Shown: positions 48,190 through 60,468 of the stretch, in pieces
Layout of the letters: every line of letters begins with the position of its first letter
How positions within the stretch are numbered: position 1 is the first letter of the stretch
Source: Clarkia xantiana subsp. parviflora
Lineage: Eukaryota > Streptophyta > Magnoliopsida > Myrtales > Onagraceae
Reading direction: 5' to 3'
Assembly (NCBI GenBank): GCA_036873135.1
Contig: JAPTYO010000003.1
Span: 20,670,001 to 20,734,000 of the forward strand
Length of the DNA stretch: 64,000 nucleotides
Program-made: the position numbers and the translations under genes
The notes under the pieces: generated by a model
Told to the model about the DNA's origin: nothing
The model's database searches: none
The model's input: the letters and a program-made list of their open reading frames with translations, nothing else

Positions 48190-48560
48190 GGTTTCTTCCT
48201 CGGCAGCTTGGGCCGGCTTCTCGACCACCTCATCGACGATCTCTTCGATGACGACGACCTCTACTGTTCCAGACGATGTTCACAACTCAGTCTTTGTCAT
48301 CGTTTTCTCTATCTTGTCTAGTATCAGGTAATGTTTCTTGTAGAATTCGTTCAGAGTTGTCTCCCGCAATGGTTCCATTAAATCGTTGGTTCTGTTGCCA
48401 AATTCGTTCAAAATCGTCGGTGAGCAATTAATCGCCCGCATCTCTTCTATCGCCTTCTCCATTCTGTCAAAGTGCAGCTCTTATTCCCGGTTGAACTTGT
48501 TCCAACTCTTCCACGAGTCTATTAGATCGTCGGCTCTGATACCAAATATGATATAAAGAA
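48190..48560 (-). mobile_element. copia-type retroelement fragment (primer-binding site and leader)
   Basis: The minus strand has TGGTATCAGAGC at 48533-48544, the initiator-tRNA primer-binding site, followed by a leader and a short open stretch (48280-48462) encoding a charged helical peptide (MEKAIEEMRAINCS) like the beginning of a gag region. An intact LTR is not recognisable upstream. It directly follows the kelch-like gene's last exon. Confidence 0.5.
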
Positions 48561-48648
48561 GAACACAAGAATTTAATTGAAAATGAAAACATATACAGAA
48601 TTTTTCTACCATGCTCTTAACTACTATGCTTTTGGATTTTTTATTAGG

Positions 48649-49159
48649 GTTAATTAGCCAAATGCGCCACTATGTTTTGTTATGTTACTCAATTCACCAC
48701 ATATGTTGTCTAATACACCACTACGTTTTAAAATGTTGCTAGATACACCACTTTACCAATCTACCGTTAAATTTTAATGTAAAAATGTTGACGATGCACA
48801 TGTTGTTGACGTAAAATTGACAACAACACTATGATAATGTAACATGACAATTAAAATATTAAAAAATAAATAATAAACTAAAACTAAAAATTACAAACTA
48901 ACAAAATAGCAAAAAATCATAATAATTACAAATAAGTTAAAGAAAATTCGAATTTTTTTAAATAGTTTTATTTTGATAATATTAAAAAAAAAAAAAAAAC
49001 AAATATATTTCGTGTTAGTAGCATTTGATATTCGTCATTTTGTACTTAGTATTTAACGGTGGACTAACATAATGGTGCATCTGGCAACATTTCAAAACAT
49101 AACAATAAAGTGCATCTGGCAACATGGTCAAAACATAATGGTGCATTTGGCTAATTAAC
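48649..49159. mobile_element. MITE-like element of about 510 bp
   Basis: The left end reads GTTAATTAGCCAAATGCGCC then ACTATGTTTTG. The right end is the reverse complement with two changes (CAAAACATAATGGTGCATTT then GGCTAATTAAC). The inner part repeats variants of 'gtgcatctggcaacat'. Non-coding and AT-rich. Confidence 0.65.
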
Positions 49160-49745
49160 TTTTTTATTACGGGTGGACTTAATTGTAACATATGTAAAAT
49201 TTTAAAAGTATTAAAAAAATATGAAATTTTTTAACTACACATAATATTTGCATCATACTATTAATAATATTAATTTCTTAGGGTTCACCTTTAGAGCAAT
49301 AGAGAAAAAAAAGTACCAAAAACATGGTATTCTTAGAGCATGATAGAAAGATCCACACATATACATAACCAAATAGATGATTAACTTTTTCTTTTATTAA
49401 GCTGAAGAAAATATGACTGACAAGAGAGAGGGGAGAAAGTAAATAAATACAAATATAACACTTTCTTTTTGTTTCTCAAAATAAAACACATACTGCCCTA
49501 ATACTACAAAAGAAGGAAACTAACTAGCAGTGGCTTCCTAATTATATCAATATCAATATATAGAAAAAGAAGAAGGCTAGGTAAAGGAAAAGGGAGTTTG
49601 GTTAGTGAGTGGCACCTGCTGCCTCCTTGAGAGTTTTTTTTTTTTTTTTGGTCTTGTCTTGTCTGTGGAATCTTCTTATGTTGTTTTGTGTTTTCTTGTT
49701 CTTCTAAAAACAGAAACCTAAGCCAAAACTACTAGCTACTGCTAC
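49160..49745. other. 3' region of the methyltransferase gene, no other gene
   Basis: AT-rich sequence that includes the presumed 3' UTR of the minus-strand gene ending at 49746, with a T-rich tract near 49632-49649. No separate feature recognised. Confidence 0.5.
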
Positions 49746-52700
49746 TTAGTTCATGAATTTGCGGCAGTTGGGAGATTTACACAAGCAGGGCACCTTCAAA
49801 TCATCTGCCTCATCTGGATCAAACAGATAATCATACCTGCAATCATATCATCATTTCCAGTTCCAATCAATACATACATAGCAGCAAATCATGTATGTAG
49901 ATAGAAAAATGGTGCAAGTATGTTTGACAAGAATGTTTTTTTGGGTACTAAAATGTTTTAAACATGTTAGTAAATGGTAATTGGTATTTCTATCAATAAT
50001 CTGGCCAAAATTGCAGTAAAACACTTTTCAAGTTTACAAAATTAAACAAATAATTCTCCAAAGTGTCAGAGTTAAGCACAATTGTAACACTAGTATAACT
50101 TAGTAGAGCTTAGCTGTAACATTTAGAAAAGTGTTCAGTTAATTTTATAAACTTGAAAAAAAAAACAGCAATTTTGAGCCAATGATTGACAAAAGTACAC
50201 CAATTAACATCGTATTGCAACATGTCAGATCATTCACCATTTGCAAAAGAACATGTTGCACCAACGAAACCATACTGCAATATTTTTTAGACTTTTCCGA
50301 ACACGAGAGAGAGAGATAGAGAGTTACGTCAGCTCGTCACCAGCAGGTACATTCGCCTTGGCAATGAGGACAATCCGACTCTCATCATCACCCACACTCA
50401 TTATTCTTGCATAGCAATTTGGCATACACTGCATCATCCCAGCATTATCATCATAACAAGTAACTACTAAATCAATCACTTACCTAATCAACCAAGAAAA
50501 AACCGACTAACCGAATGATTAATGAGGCGTGCTATGTTTCCTTTATCCGTTGCATCCACCACCACTTCTTCACTTATCTTAAACAGCTGCAATTAGAGTA
50601 TCATCCACCAAAAATCATTCACTAACATCTATCTTTTCAAAGTTTGTCCTTAAACTTTAAAAAAAAAAAAAAAAACAAACAAAAACAAACACAAAAAACA
50701 AAAACAAAAACAAAAAACAACAACTTACATAACAATCCTTGCCCTGAGATCGGTACTGCGCCTCCCGTAAATCTGCAATACTGCGTCTTACTTGCTCCCC
50801 TCTATACTCAATTACCTGGGATCAAGTCAACGGTTTTCAAAATGCAACAAGATTCCCTTTTTCGTCTAAAGTTACCATTTTTCATATCGTATAGTATAGT
50901 GACTTCAATTAAAAGTTTAAAACCATGCATATACCATATCTCCTTCTTGAATGTTTCTGCGTGCAAAGAGGCCCCACCCGTGTATTCCCGATCGACCGAA
51001 GCACACTCTATCATCTTCAGTTCTCTGCAAGTAGCGTAGGCGTTCTTTGAATGAAGAAAATGACTTCGGGTCTTCTACTTCCTGTATAAGAAGAGCCCAT
51101 CCATCAAATGTTTCACCCACATCACTAATATGACTCGATTAATCGATCATCTCATCAAATATTAAAACCATTTTTTTAAAGAGGGTATTACCTTAAGTTT
51201 GTTGAGCGCATGCATGATCTCCAACGGGTGATGGCAAGGTCCTTGAACATGATGAGGAATCGGTGCTTCCTGATTTCTCTATCAAAACGAAACGACGAAA
51301 CTCATGAGAATTGAGTCGATGCCCATAAATAATATACAAGATCATATATATAGTAACTGCAGCATGAAGACCTGCTATTTACTACAATTGTCATTTAGCA
51401 TAACAATATTGACGAGAAAAAGAAAATATTTATTCATGAGGTTAAGTGAAGTACCCTCTTGTTCTTTTTCGATGTTCTTGTAAAAACTCGACACCTTGCT
51501 GCAGATAAGGGGTCTGAGTCTTGAGCTTCCACTGGTGGTATCTCTTCAATCTTTGCTGTACTTGTAGAAATTAACCTCGAGCCTCCTACCTTCTTCTTAG
51601 TTTGCATTAGGCTTTTGGCAGAGAAAACACCGGATGGTGTCTGTATTATAAGAACTGTATCCGGATTCGGCGCCCTGTTTGAAAAAACAAATCATGAATT
51701 ATCGGGAAAAAAAAAAAAAAAAACTGTAGGGAACAGAGCTTTGATTATCATAGTAAAAACGATGAGCTCATACCTGTGATAAGCGCAATAAGAGATCATC
51801 TTCGTGGTCTGCTTGCCTTTCGTCTCCAAACAATGCAACTGCACAAGTAATATAGTTGTGATTAAATTAGATAATAACACGCGGCAGAACAGGCAAATTC
51901 AGAGGTTTAAAATAAATTCTAGAGCTTTTTGCCTCAGATGCGTATTAGATTGCCCTGATTAATCACTAGTTGATTCTTGGCAAAAAAAAATCACTAGTTG
52001 ATGCCAAAAGAAAGGAATCAAACAAACCTCCATTCGGTATCCTGCCCTTGATGCACACATCGCGTGATAATAGGTAGAGCATTTGCAACACTGAGTACAT
52101 GAACCATGGATTTGTTTGCATATAACGCAAACCTGCAGCTCAAGCACGAACGAACAAGCATTCAGAAATCAATATAAATGCTTAACCAAGTTAGTCTGTT
52201 TTGTTAATTTTCCAGATTGAAAAGGGTAATAACGGCTAAAACGAGATGTCTGTTTTTCCAACCGTCCAATTTGAAAATGATAAAATTGAAAATTCCAAAC
52301 ATTTTCTTTTAGAGGGTAAAGGAAGAAAAAATAAGACCTTTATAAAAGAACTTGATGGAATGCACAAGATCCCGATAGCAGGCTCCATCGTTTCATCACT
52401 TGCAAAAGCAACTTCTGGCCGGAACCAAGCACAAGTGACATGCACCCATAATGTTTCCACATCAGTTGGCTTCAATGCACCACCTGAACAGCAAAATTCC
52501 GAGTAATTAACAAAAAAAATGCACATCAGAATATATCCAAATAAAGAATGATATAAGAATGAAAAAGATCATGAGAATCATCACAGTAGCAGCAAAGTAC
52601 CTTTAACTGGACATAGGCAGCATTCCCTCTTGACATCAGGCGTTTCACAAGATTTACACACCCACGATGTAAAATCACGAACATTTCTTGCTCCGTAGCA

Positions 52701-55700
52701 TTCTTGATGAACCGCTATTTGACATCTAAAAGCGCAACCAATAAGAATTAAAGAAAAATCAATACTTTCTCAACGTGCAAAATTTTCTAGTGACAGAATA
52801 CCTGTTGCATATAATTATTTTGTTGTAGTCCCAATCTTCAACCCATCTACAAACAGCACATCTCTCGGTCGTCCACTTTGCATAGACCGGTTCGTATGTT
52901 TCTATCCCAGCAACACCAACAGTTGTTAGATCGTTTAACCAATGCAAGGAAATACGTACTAAATTATGGAATTTCTCATCAAATGAAAAGGGTTTGTTAT
53001 CATCAGTAAGAGAGGCATATACCTCGCAAGAAAGACAGTAGCTTATGTTTTCGCTCTTTTACAGAGGGTCGTTTGGCTTTGCTAGACACCAGAGCCTTTT
53101 CATGATTCTCAGCCAATTGCAGCATCTACAATATGTAAAGTTGAGCAATAAATACTAAATGACACTACTAAAAGTATGAAAAAAAAATGTTTTTATATCA
53201 CAGTTGATCAAATATATAATACTGACCCATTGTTCCAAAGGAAGCATTGAACCTTTGACATGAATGGTGGTTCTCCAATTCCTCAACTTGGAACCTGTGT
53301 GTTTTTCCCACTCACTAAGTGCTTGTTTCTCGGACCCACAAAATCCGCACTTGCAAACCACTCTGAGCACAATCCAATAGTTTCGCTCAGCGAACAAAGA
53401 AAAGGCAAGAGAAAATCATTAAACAATAAGATTTACTTACAAATGCAGGCTCGGAAAATACATTCCATCAACGCCATTGCAAACAACTGTAACCTTGCTA
53501 GGCATTACCATATGATTCACAGGCATGCTCTTTCTGCAATAAGTTCAACCACCCGTAAGCAAGTGCAGCACAAATTCAAAGCATTAGCATAACAGAGTAA
53601 CTAGCACTTACTTGAATCTGGACTGTGATTTTTCTGAATCAGATAACTCAAAGTTAAATTTTGCTCTACAGGGCGGGCAGTAATAGTCAGAGCTTCCCAG
53701 GTGCTTCAGCATCAGTAAAAAAGAAAAAGAAAAAAAAACAGATTATTATTATATCTGCATGAAGAATGTAGTAGATACATACATATCACAAAAATTTACA
53801 TACCTTAAAATGGTTACTAGAAATCTTGTCACACTCTGCATGAATCCAGACTTTACATCCATCACATCGTACCTAATTTCTCATGTAAGATTCAAAATTC
53901 AGCAAGACTAAAAGGAGGCAAATACTATCAAATTCCAGAAAGGATATACAGTGTACTCACCCAACTTCCACTATCTGAATGATTCCAAACCTTCTTGCAT
54001 ATACCACAAAAATGTTTTGATTTTGTCAACTACAAAAATAGCAACTTTTGATGTCAGTATCTGAAGCTGTAATTTTTTTCCCTTTTACAAGTGAGAGAAC
54101 TGTAAACTTTATAAGAGAAGGATTTGCTTCACACACCCTTGAACAAGTTTTGCAAAACGAATGCTCTCCAGGAGTTAATTCATTTGCTTTCTTAGTTGTT
54201 CTTAGAGGAAGAAGTAAGCCACACCCTTCACAATGAGAGTCCCTCCTCATCCTAAGTAAATCCTATATGAGGGAGCACAATCACATTACAACCTCTTCAA
54301 TGGATTAAAGAACACCATATTCCTAAACTAATCTATGCAAGCATAATGCCATCTTTACATATATAAGCTTTCGATAGTTAAAAAGGAACTTACAAAGTTA
54401 AGAAACTCCTGATCTTGATTTGAGCCGGTTGCTTCCTCAATCCCTCTGTACGGAAAATCATAACTAGTGGTATTCCCAGCAGCCAAATTTATATCCTCTA
54501 TCAACTTCTCAGTGAAGCCATTTTCTGCTAAAAATGCCTCTTCTAGTGCTACCTGGAACTCAGCTGGCTTGCAGTCCTCCAATTCAGATTGCTCCCGAAA
54601 CCTAACAAGGCGTGCAATATTCTGAGCTCATATTCGTTTCAACATGAAACCAAGATCTTGATAAAGAACAAAAAATGATAGATACAAACCTATCCACATT
54701 ATCCATGAAGGGGAAAATCAGGCCTCGTCTCACCCATGCAAAATCCTGCCACCATGAGCTCAGAACTATCAGTTCAAAAAGCAAACAACTTTTACAGCAG
54801 CCACATGAAAGAGATTCAAGCTACACATACCCTCTGATTCACACTTCCGGAGTATCCAAAGAACATGACACAAGCTGCATCAGCAATACAAGCCCTCAAA
54901 ACAAGCTCTGGAGCTTGTGTCATTGGATCGATCACAAGTGCAGGCCAAAAGGGCTCATCTGAAGAAGCTTTTGCCCACACAATATCTCCTGAATAAAAAT
55001 CCTCCGGTCCATAGACCCCATCTTTCTTTTCACCTTTCTCCTCTTCTTCTCCAACAACTCCGTCCTCCTCATCCTCCTTGACTCCCTTAAATCTACTATA
55101 GTCATTATACTCGGCCACATTCTCATGTAATGATGTAAGCGAGCTTCTTGAGCTTGAATAGTACTTCCTGATATCGAAACCCCTTCTCCCTCCATCATCT
55201 TCCATGCCAAATGCGCGAAACCTACGGTGGTCAAAACCGATGGTGTCATCATCATGGGGCTTCTTAGAGCCATTCCGACAAGCTTTGAGCGTCTTTGGAA
55301 CAAATCTCTCCTTCTTAGTTGCAGCAACGTAGTCATCATCAGCAACATAATCTTGTGAAGTAACCTTGGCGTCTTTCTTCCAGTTTTCGATAACCGAGTC
55401 ATTAAACCGAGATGGCAATACCTGAACTCTCCCTCTGGAAGTCCTCACAAGAGGTGGCCGTGTGTCCTCAACCACCGGCACCACCGGGTTTGTTAAATCT
55501 TGGCGGTTGGATTTCGGCCTTGTTAAATCTTGGCCATTGGATTTCGGCTCCAGAAGGTTAGCCTTGGAGCAAGAGAGGTCAATGCACCATGATGACGTGA
55601 ACCCCTTCTTCCCCAGGATCCCAGGAAGTATCCCAGCAGCCAATTCCCCAAGAAGGTGCAATGGATAGTAATGGCCGCTGCTCTTCTTATGACTCACTGA

Positions 55701-55781
55701 GTCGCCGTTCACCGAGTTGCCCCCTATTCTGCGCCTTTTGGGACTCGGCATTTGGGTTTTCAACTTCCGCTTGATGATCAT
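49746..55781 (-). CDS. ATX4/ATX5-like: ATX4/ATX5-like histone H3K4 methyltransferase (PWWP, PHD, SET)
   Basis: Twenty-two exons, all with GT..AG borders and consistent phase: 54831-55781, 54690-54745, 54394-54601, 54137-54262, 53961-54029, 53804-53872, 53612-53703, 53441-53533, 53227-53362, 53023-53125, 52802-52901, 52601-52725, 52338-52483, 52028-52132, 51774-51838, 51455-51674, 51192-51278, 50935-51081, 50729-50815, 50512-50586, 50328-50428, 49746-49836. Total 1083 residues, near the roughly 1030-1040 of Arabidopsis ATX4/5. Starts [13 protein letters not shown], typical of this subgroup. PWWP about 255-337 (GDIVWAK...[10 protein letters not shown]); first PHD about 453-510; PHD/extended PHD about 646-795 ([21 protein letters not shown]); SET about 938-1057 with GWGLFA, the INHSCMPNC cofactor motif and ELTYDYLF; post-[11 protein letters not shown]. 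Nuclear chromatin enzyme that writes H3K4 methylation. All catalytic motifs are present; looks functional. Confidence 0.93.
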
Positions 55782-56400
55782 CTTTCGCGCTGATCAATCG
55801 ATTATACCCCAAGTCTATCAATTTCACATCGAGCTCCCTCAATCGTGTAAACCCTAATTCGACGAAAACAGAGCAATTCCGACCAACCCACCCGAATTCT
55901 TCAAAGGAAGCAAACCCAGTAACCCGTCCGTCGATGAAGACCGTGAAGCAATCAAATTAGGAGATTTGCGAGTAGAGATCGAATTTTCAAGCGTAGGAAT
56001 GTACCAGAGATCTGTACCGTCGCGCTTCCACCACTTTCTCTCTCTAACTCCGTCACTGTTCACGAAGAGACGTATAATTACAGCAGCAGCAGCAAATTAC
56101 ATATATCAGGCAATATTCAATATATTCCATCAATTACCGAAATCCACAGAAAAATTCCGTATAGCGGAGAATTTTCGACGAACGGAGAAGGTAGAAGGAG
56201 TCAAGGAGAGAGAAAGAAAGAAAGCAAGAATAAGAAACAAAGATGGTGCTGATAACAACAGAGTTAGAGTAAGAAAGAGAGGAGAGAGACAGGGTCGGCG
56301 TTATCTTGTGAATGTGTTACGAAAACATAATGGCAAAATAAAAATTTGTAGCAGACCATCAAAAAATTCAAACTTGCACCTAAAGATTTGAGCAATTTTT
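55782..56400 (-). promoter_or_regulatory. 5' leader and proximal promoter region of the ATX-like gene
   Basis: Minus-strand sequence upstream of the ATG at 55781. It includes a possible upstream ORF of 69 codons (56063 to 55854, MNSDGVRERKWWKRDG...) ending 73 bp before the main start. If the transcript begins above 56063, this uORF could reduce translation; no start site can be proven. CT/GA-rich runs near 56200-56300 are common in plant leaders. Confidence 0.35.
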
Positions 56401-57994
56401 CCATGATTCACCTTCTTCTTCATCATGACCAAATATCCGATACAAATTTACAGAATTTCGGGCTATGCTGGTTGTGGGTATGCTAAAAATTTGATCTTTA
56501 TTCGTTATGCGTCCACCTTCTCTCTCTTTCTCTCTCTAAATCTTCTCTTTCTAGCTCATGAAGTCAACAAACCAACCAACCGATGACCCTGAAACTCGGA
56601 TTCGGAGCACGTAACCAAAACAAACACTTGTTATTTGTTAACGTATAAAGATTCAACCTTTTGGTCGAAAATTGCAGTGCCACGTATAAAAATTCAATCT
56701 TTTGTCTCTGTGTCGAGCAAAACGTCATGTAATTTGTGTTGTGGTCATATGTTGATTGGTTCTTTAAGGTTGTATACGCTTGTCGTCTGCTTCCTTCTCT
56801 GTTTCCCGACCTGGGTTGTCCATATTCTTTTTGGTTCTTTCTTTTTTTCTTTCATCATCTTCGTTCATTTAGGTGCAGTACAAATATGGAAGTGAAGTGA
56901 TCGAGCTCTGTAAAAAAAAAATATTCCCCAACTAAGATTTTGTATCTTCTTCAAGTTTTAGCTTGTTAGCCAGCAAAAAGCTTTTAGCTTGAGAAGGTGC
57001 AAGTGTTATGGCAGTGGCCCCCTTACCAAAACAGGACATATTGTCTGTTATGTCGGAGGGAATTGGCGGCGGAGTTTTTATACGAGAAAGGAAAAGAATG
57101 AATATGGAGGGTTGGATCGATACTTAATGATAATGGGTGAGCGGGAAAGCCAGTAAATACCGTCAAAAATCAAGTTCTGAGTGGTCCGGGTTGGATGTTA
57201 ACTTAAAAAGGTCAAAACTTTTATGCACTTTTTATCTTCCTTTTCCAAAATTTGAGATCATTTTTATTTGAATTTGGAAGTTTATTTAGAACTTAAATAT
57301 TGTAAGTTGTAACATGTATGAATAAAGGGGTTTGTGGTGGCAAGTAGTAAATGCTCGATTAAGATGCAGTTGACTGTAACGCATTCGAATATACTGTCAT
57401 AAGATCGGTTTAGAAAAATGGATCAAATTTTAGAAGTGATAAGCTTAATCAGATCTCATTATTTGTATAAATTTTGATGTTTTTGATCTAATAATTGTAA
57501 ATTTGACTGAATTTTAGCAAAATACAAGTAGTATTATTATATAACAACCTTACGGCTAACCTCAGTGCGAATAAATTGTTATTTAAATGTTGAATAAGTA
57601 TATTACAAATATTGTCTTAGAATATTCTACGGAAAATAATTTATTTATGATATAACACTAGTAGTTCACACAGTACGGCGTTTGACCAGACAACTTATAT
57701 AAGAAAATAGCTCGTATGATATCACTTTTTTTTTTTTTTAATTTTTATGTATTCTAAAATAACAGTTTATTTCATTGGTTCCAGTATTAGCGAGCTGAAT
57801 AGTTAACTATAAAAGGCAATATCTATGTGGAGTAAATTAAAGGAAGATCCATTATTTCATCACATAGCTAGCTAGCTAAATACAAGAATCTATACATTAT
57901 TTCATCTCCCCCCTAAAACCACCAACACCTTTGCATACATGCATGGAACAATTCAATATAATTATTATTAGTTGCTTAATACTTCTTGCTTCCT
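56401..57994. other. Intergenic region between ATX-like and CCT genes
   Basis: No gene recognised. A CT-rich run sits at about 56518-56550, a T tract near 57727-57739, otherwise AT-rich sequence. The open stretch at 56635-56895 on the plus strand is hydrophobic and has no recognisable motif. Confidence 0.5.
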
Positions 57995-60468
57995 TCAGTG
58001 ATCTTCTGTCTTTGCAAACCTTCCTCGAATTCTCGGTTGACTATCAGCAAGAGCCTTTCTACAAGCATACTGAATGAAACAACACCACAACATTAACACA
58101 CACACAAAACACTGCTTCTAGAAGACTATGACACTCTTTTGGCAAAAAAAGAAGATAAAAATGAGTTTTCTTATGAGGGCTATATTCAGTTAGGCTAGAT
58201 TGAGCTAATGAGTAAGGACGAAGTTATTATTTTTCTTTAAGAGGTAAGAACTGAACTATGATCAAATAATCAAAGTTCAAAAAAATTTAAAGGGGAAATG
58301 TAAAATGTTGAAGGGCCAAATAGATAATAATTATACTTTTTAGATTTGGATGTTACTAACACTGACTCCTGACATAACCGGACTTGCAGGGTAACTGCTC
58401 TACCAATCGAAAAGATTTATTTTTTAATTTCCTCGGGTTGTATTAATTTGGTGCTATACTTAAAATAGTTTATGCTCGTACTGGGTCAATGGCCCATTTT
58501 TAAGACTTGAACATGGATTGAACTGATACATCTATTGATACATCTATTTAAAGAATAAAATGTTAAACAAACTACATTATATTACCTAGTTTAATGTCAC
58601 AAAAATTCCATGATAAAAGAGATTAGTACCTTGATCTTCCTTCCAAAATTCCTCTTCATCTTCTTGTTTTTGTATCTAGAGAGTTGTTCTCTCCGTTCCT
58701 CTGCCCTATAGTTGCTTACACCAACAGCTGGTTGAAGGAAATTCTGCAATGGAAACTCAAATAATCAATTACCACTTACCAGTCCCAATAACCTCAATAT
58801 ATACCACATTATATATATATATATATGCTTAACAGACCATACTGTGTCAGCCATGTCTTTGTTGTGCCTATTCTGCAAATTGTACTAATATCATTCACTA
58901 CAACATAATGAAGTTTAGCTCACCTTTTGTAGATATCTTAGCATTATTCAAATTTAATGATGCTTGTTTCTTCTACATTTTATAAAGCGTCGTTATGTTT
59001 TGATTTATGTGACACTTTTAAGCGTCAAGTAAATTTTAACACTACAGTGTGTAATGTAGCCACTTGCATTCACTGATGTTGCAAACAAATATATCCTCTT
59101 AATTTTAAGAGTTTTATGCGATGGTGGTCGGATATAGGGTGTAAACTAGTTGAGTATATGTCAAGCTCGATTCAATTAAAAACTATTTAGATCGGGCTCA
59201 AACTCGGCGGAGCTCAACTTTTTAAAGCTCGAACTTAGCTTGCATCCAAACTTGACATAATCAAGCTTGATTCGACTCGTAAACTCATGATACTTCGCAT
59301 TAAATTAGCATTTCTCATGACTATAAACTCGACTCGTAAGCGCATTATACATTACAATAAGTTAGCATATCTGACGACTACAAAAATTTAACTAAACTCG
59401 AACTCGGCTGATTTATATATATTATATAAAGCTCGTTTTGGCTTGCGAATACTTTGAGTATTATCAATTTCAAAATTTGTGGAGTCAAAATTGAGTTTTT
59501 ACTGAGTCAATTTTGAATAGTTTGACTTGCTTATACCGTAGTCAAACAGAACATATCTATTTGCATCGGGTCGGTTAGCCGTGTAGCTAGTTTCACGACA
59601 ACATATTTTCGCGTCGCGAGAAATCGGTTTTTTCTTGTAGTGTATGCAGAAACAAACCATGTATATATATTACCTTAATGTCACCTTCGCTAGATACTCT
59701 TCGTATCCCAAAATCCACACCAGAAAACTCCATGGACCTCAAACACCCAGAGCTCACACTCTTCTGCATCAAAACATCACAAGGCAGTCCAAATTCTTCA
59801 TCACGAAGCTCGATTTCTTCATCAATCGGCATCTCAACTGCGTTTTTCACAAACAAATCTTTCCGGCATTCGTAGAAAACGTCGCTTAAGAGCGGTTGTT
59901 GGTAGTCGAGAGATTCTTCTTCGATCATCCCGGAAAAGTTTAAATCTTGCGGTGGCGTGGAATTCATCATCGCAATGGCAGCAGACATTGGATCAAGATC
60001 CATGTTTGGTTGTTCTTGAATAATTAATGGGTGTGGAGCTTTGAATAAGTCACTTTCTGTGCAAAGATCGTATTCTGATACTAGATTGTTCTGACAAAAC
60101 ATAGGTTGAAGAAGACGAATTAGAAATCTGAGGATCATCAATGCGAATTAATATAGAGAGGAAGAACACGAATTGAAATCCGAGCTAGGAAAGTACAGAA
60201 ATCAAGAAATCCCAATGATTCATAAACCATTTCTGCAAATTGAAAGCCGGAAATGTAAAAAAGGAACCCAATTGCGTCGATAAACCCTAATTACAGCTCA
60301 AAATCCCAAATTCCCAAAATCAGAATTCAAAGCAGAGACATAAAAAGAGAGAGAGAGTACCAAAGAATGAATCATCGGCTTCTGGTGTTGATAGAAATCA
60401 TCAAGATTGTAAATTTCAGGCGAAAAATTCTGGAAACAAGGAAACAGAAGCCCAGTCTCTGCATACAT
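57995..60468 (-). CDS. CCT-motif family protein (ASML2/CMF-like)
   Basis: Four exons with GT..AG borders: 60361-60468, 59674-60090, 58630-58743, 57995-58069; total 237 residues, stop TGA at 57995-57997. Starts MYAETGLLFPCFQNFSPEIY. An acidic middle section (EEIELRDEEFGLPCD) precedes the CCT domain at about 188-233 (RREQLSRYKNKKMKRNFGRK, then YACRKALADSQPRIRGRFAK), which is split across exons 3 and 4. No B-box zinc fingers or response-regulator domain are present, which places it in the CCT-only group rather than CONSTANS or PRR. CCT proteins act in the nucleus, in transcription and NF-Y interactions; members affect flowering, light or sugar responses. Intron 2 (930 bp) holds repeat sequence. 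Looks functional. Confidence 0.9.
59100..59460. repeat. Degenerate GCTCGA-rich dispersed repeat in intron 2 of the CCT gene
   Basis: Repeated variants of AGCTCGA, AACTCG and GACTCGTAA over about 350 bp, for example two blocks 'gactcgtaa..c' near 59275 and 59330. This pattern resembles widespread plant dispersed repeats of unclear class. No termini or coding sequence identified. Confidence 0.4.

Noticed and set aside
54932..55402. 156-codon minus-strand ORF overlapping ATX exon 1
   Set aside because: Alternative frame of the exon encoding the PWWP region; the ATX frame is clearly the coding one.
55966..56391. Plus-strand ORF of 141 codons, Arg/Lys-rich
   Set aside because: Reads the GA-rich strand of the ATX-like gene leader; composition artefact with no recognisable domain.
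58370..58420. tRNA-like stretch on the minus strand (TTGGTAGAGCAGTTACCCTG)
   Set aside because: It has an A-box-like motif but no complete cloverleaf or acceptor stem. It lies in an intron of the CCT gene; probably a decayed tRNA-derived repeat head.
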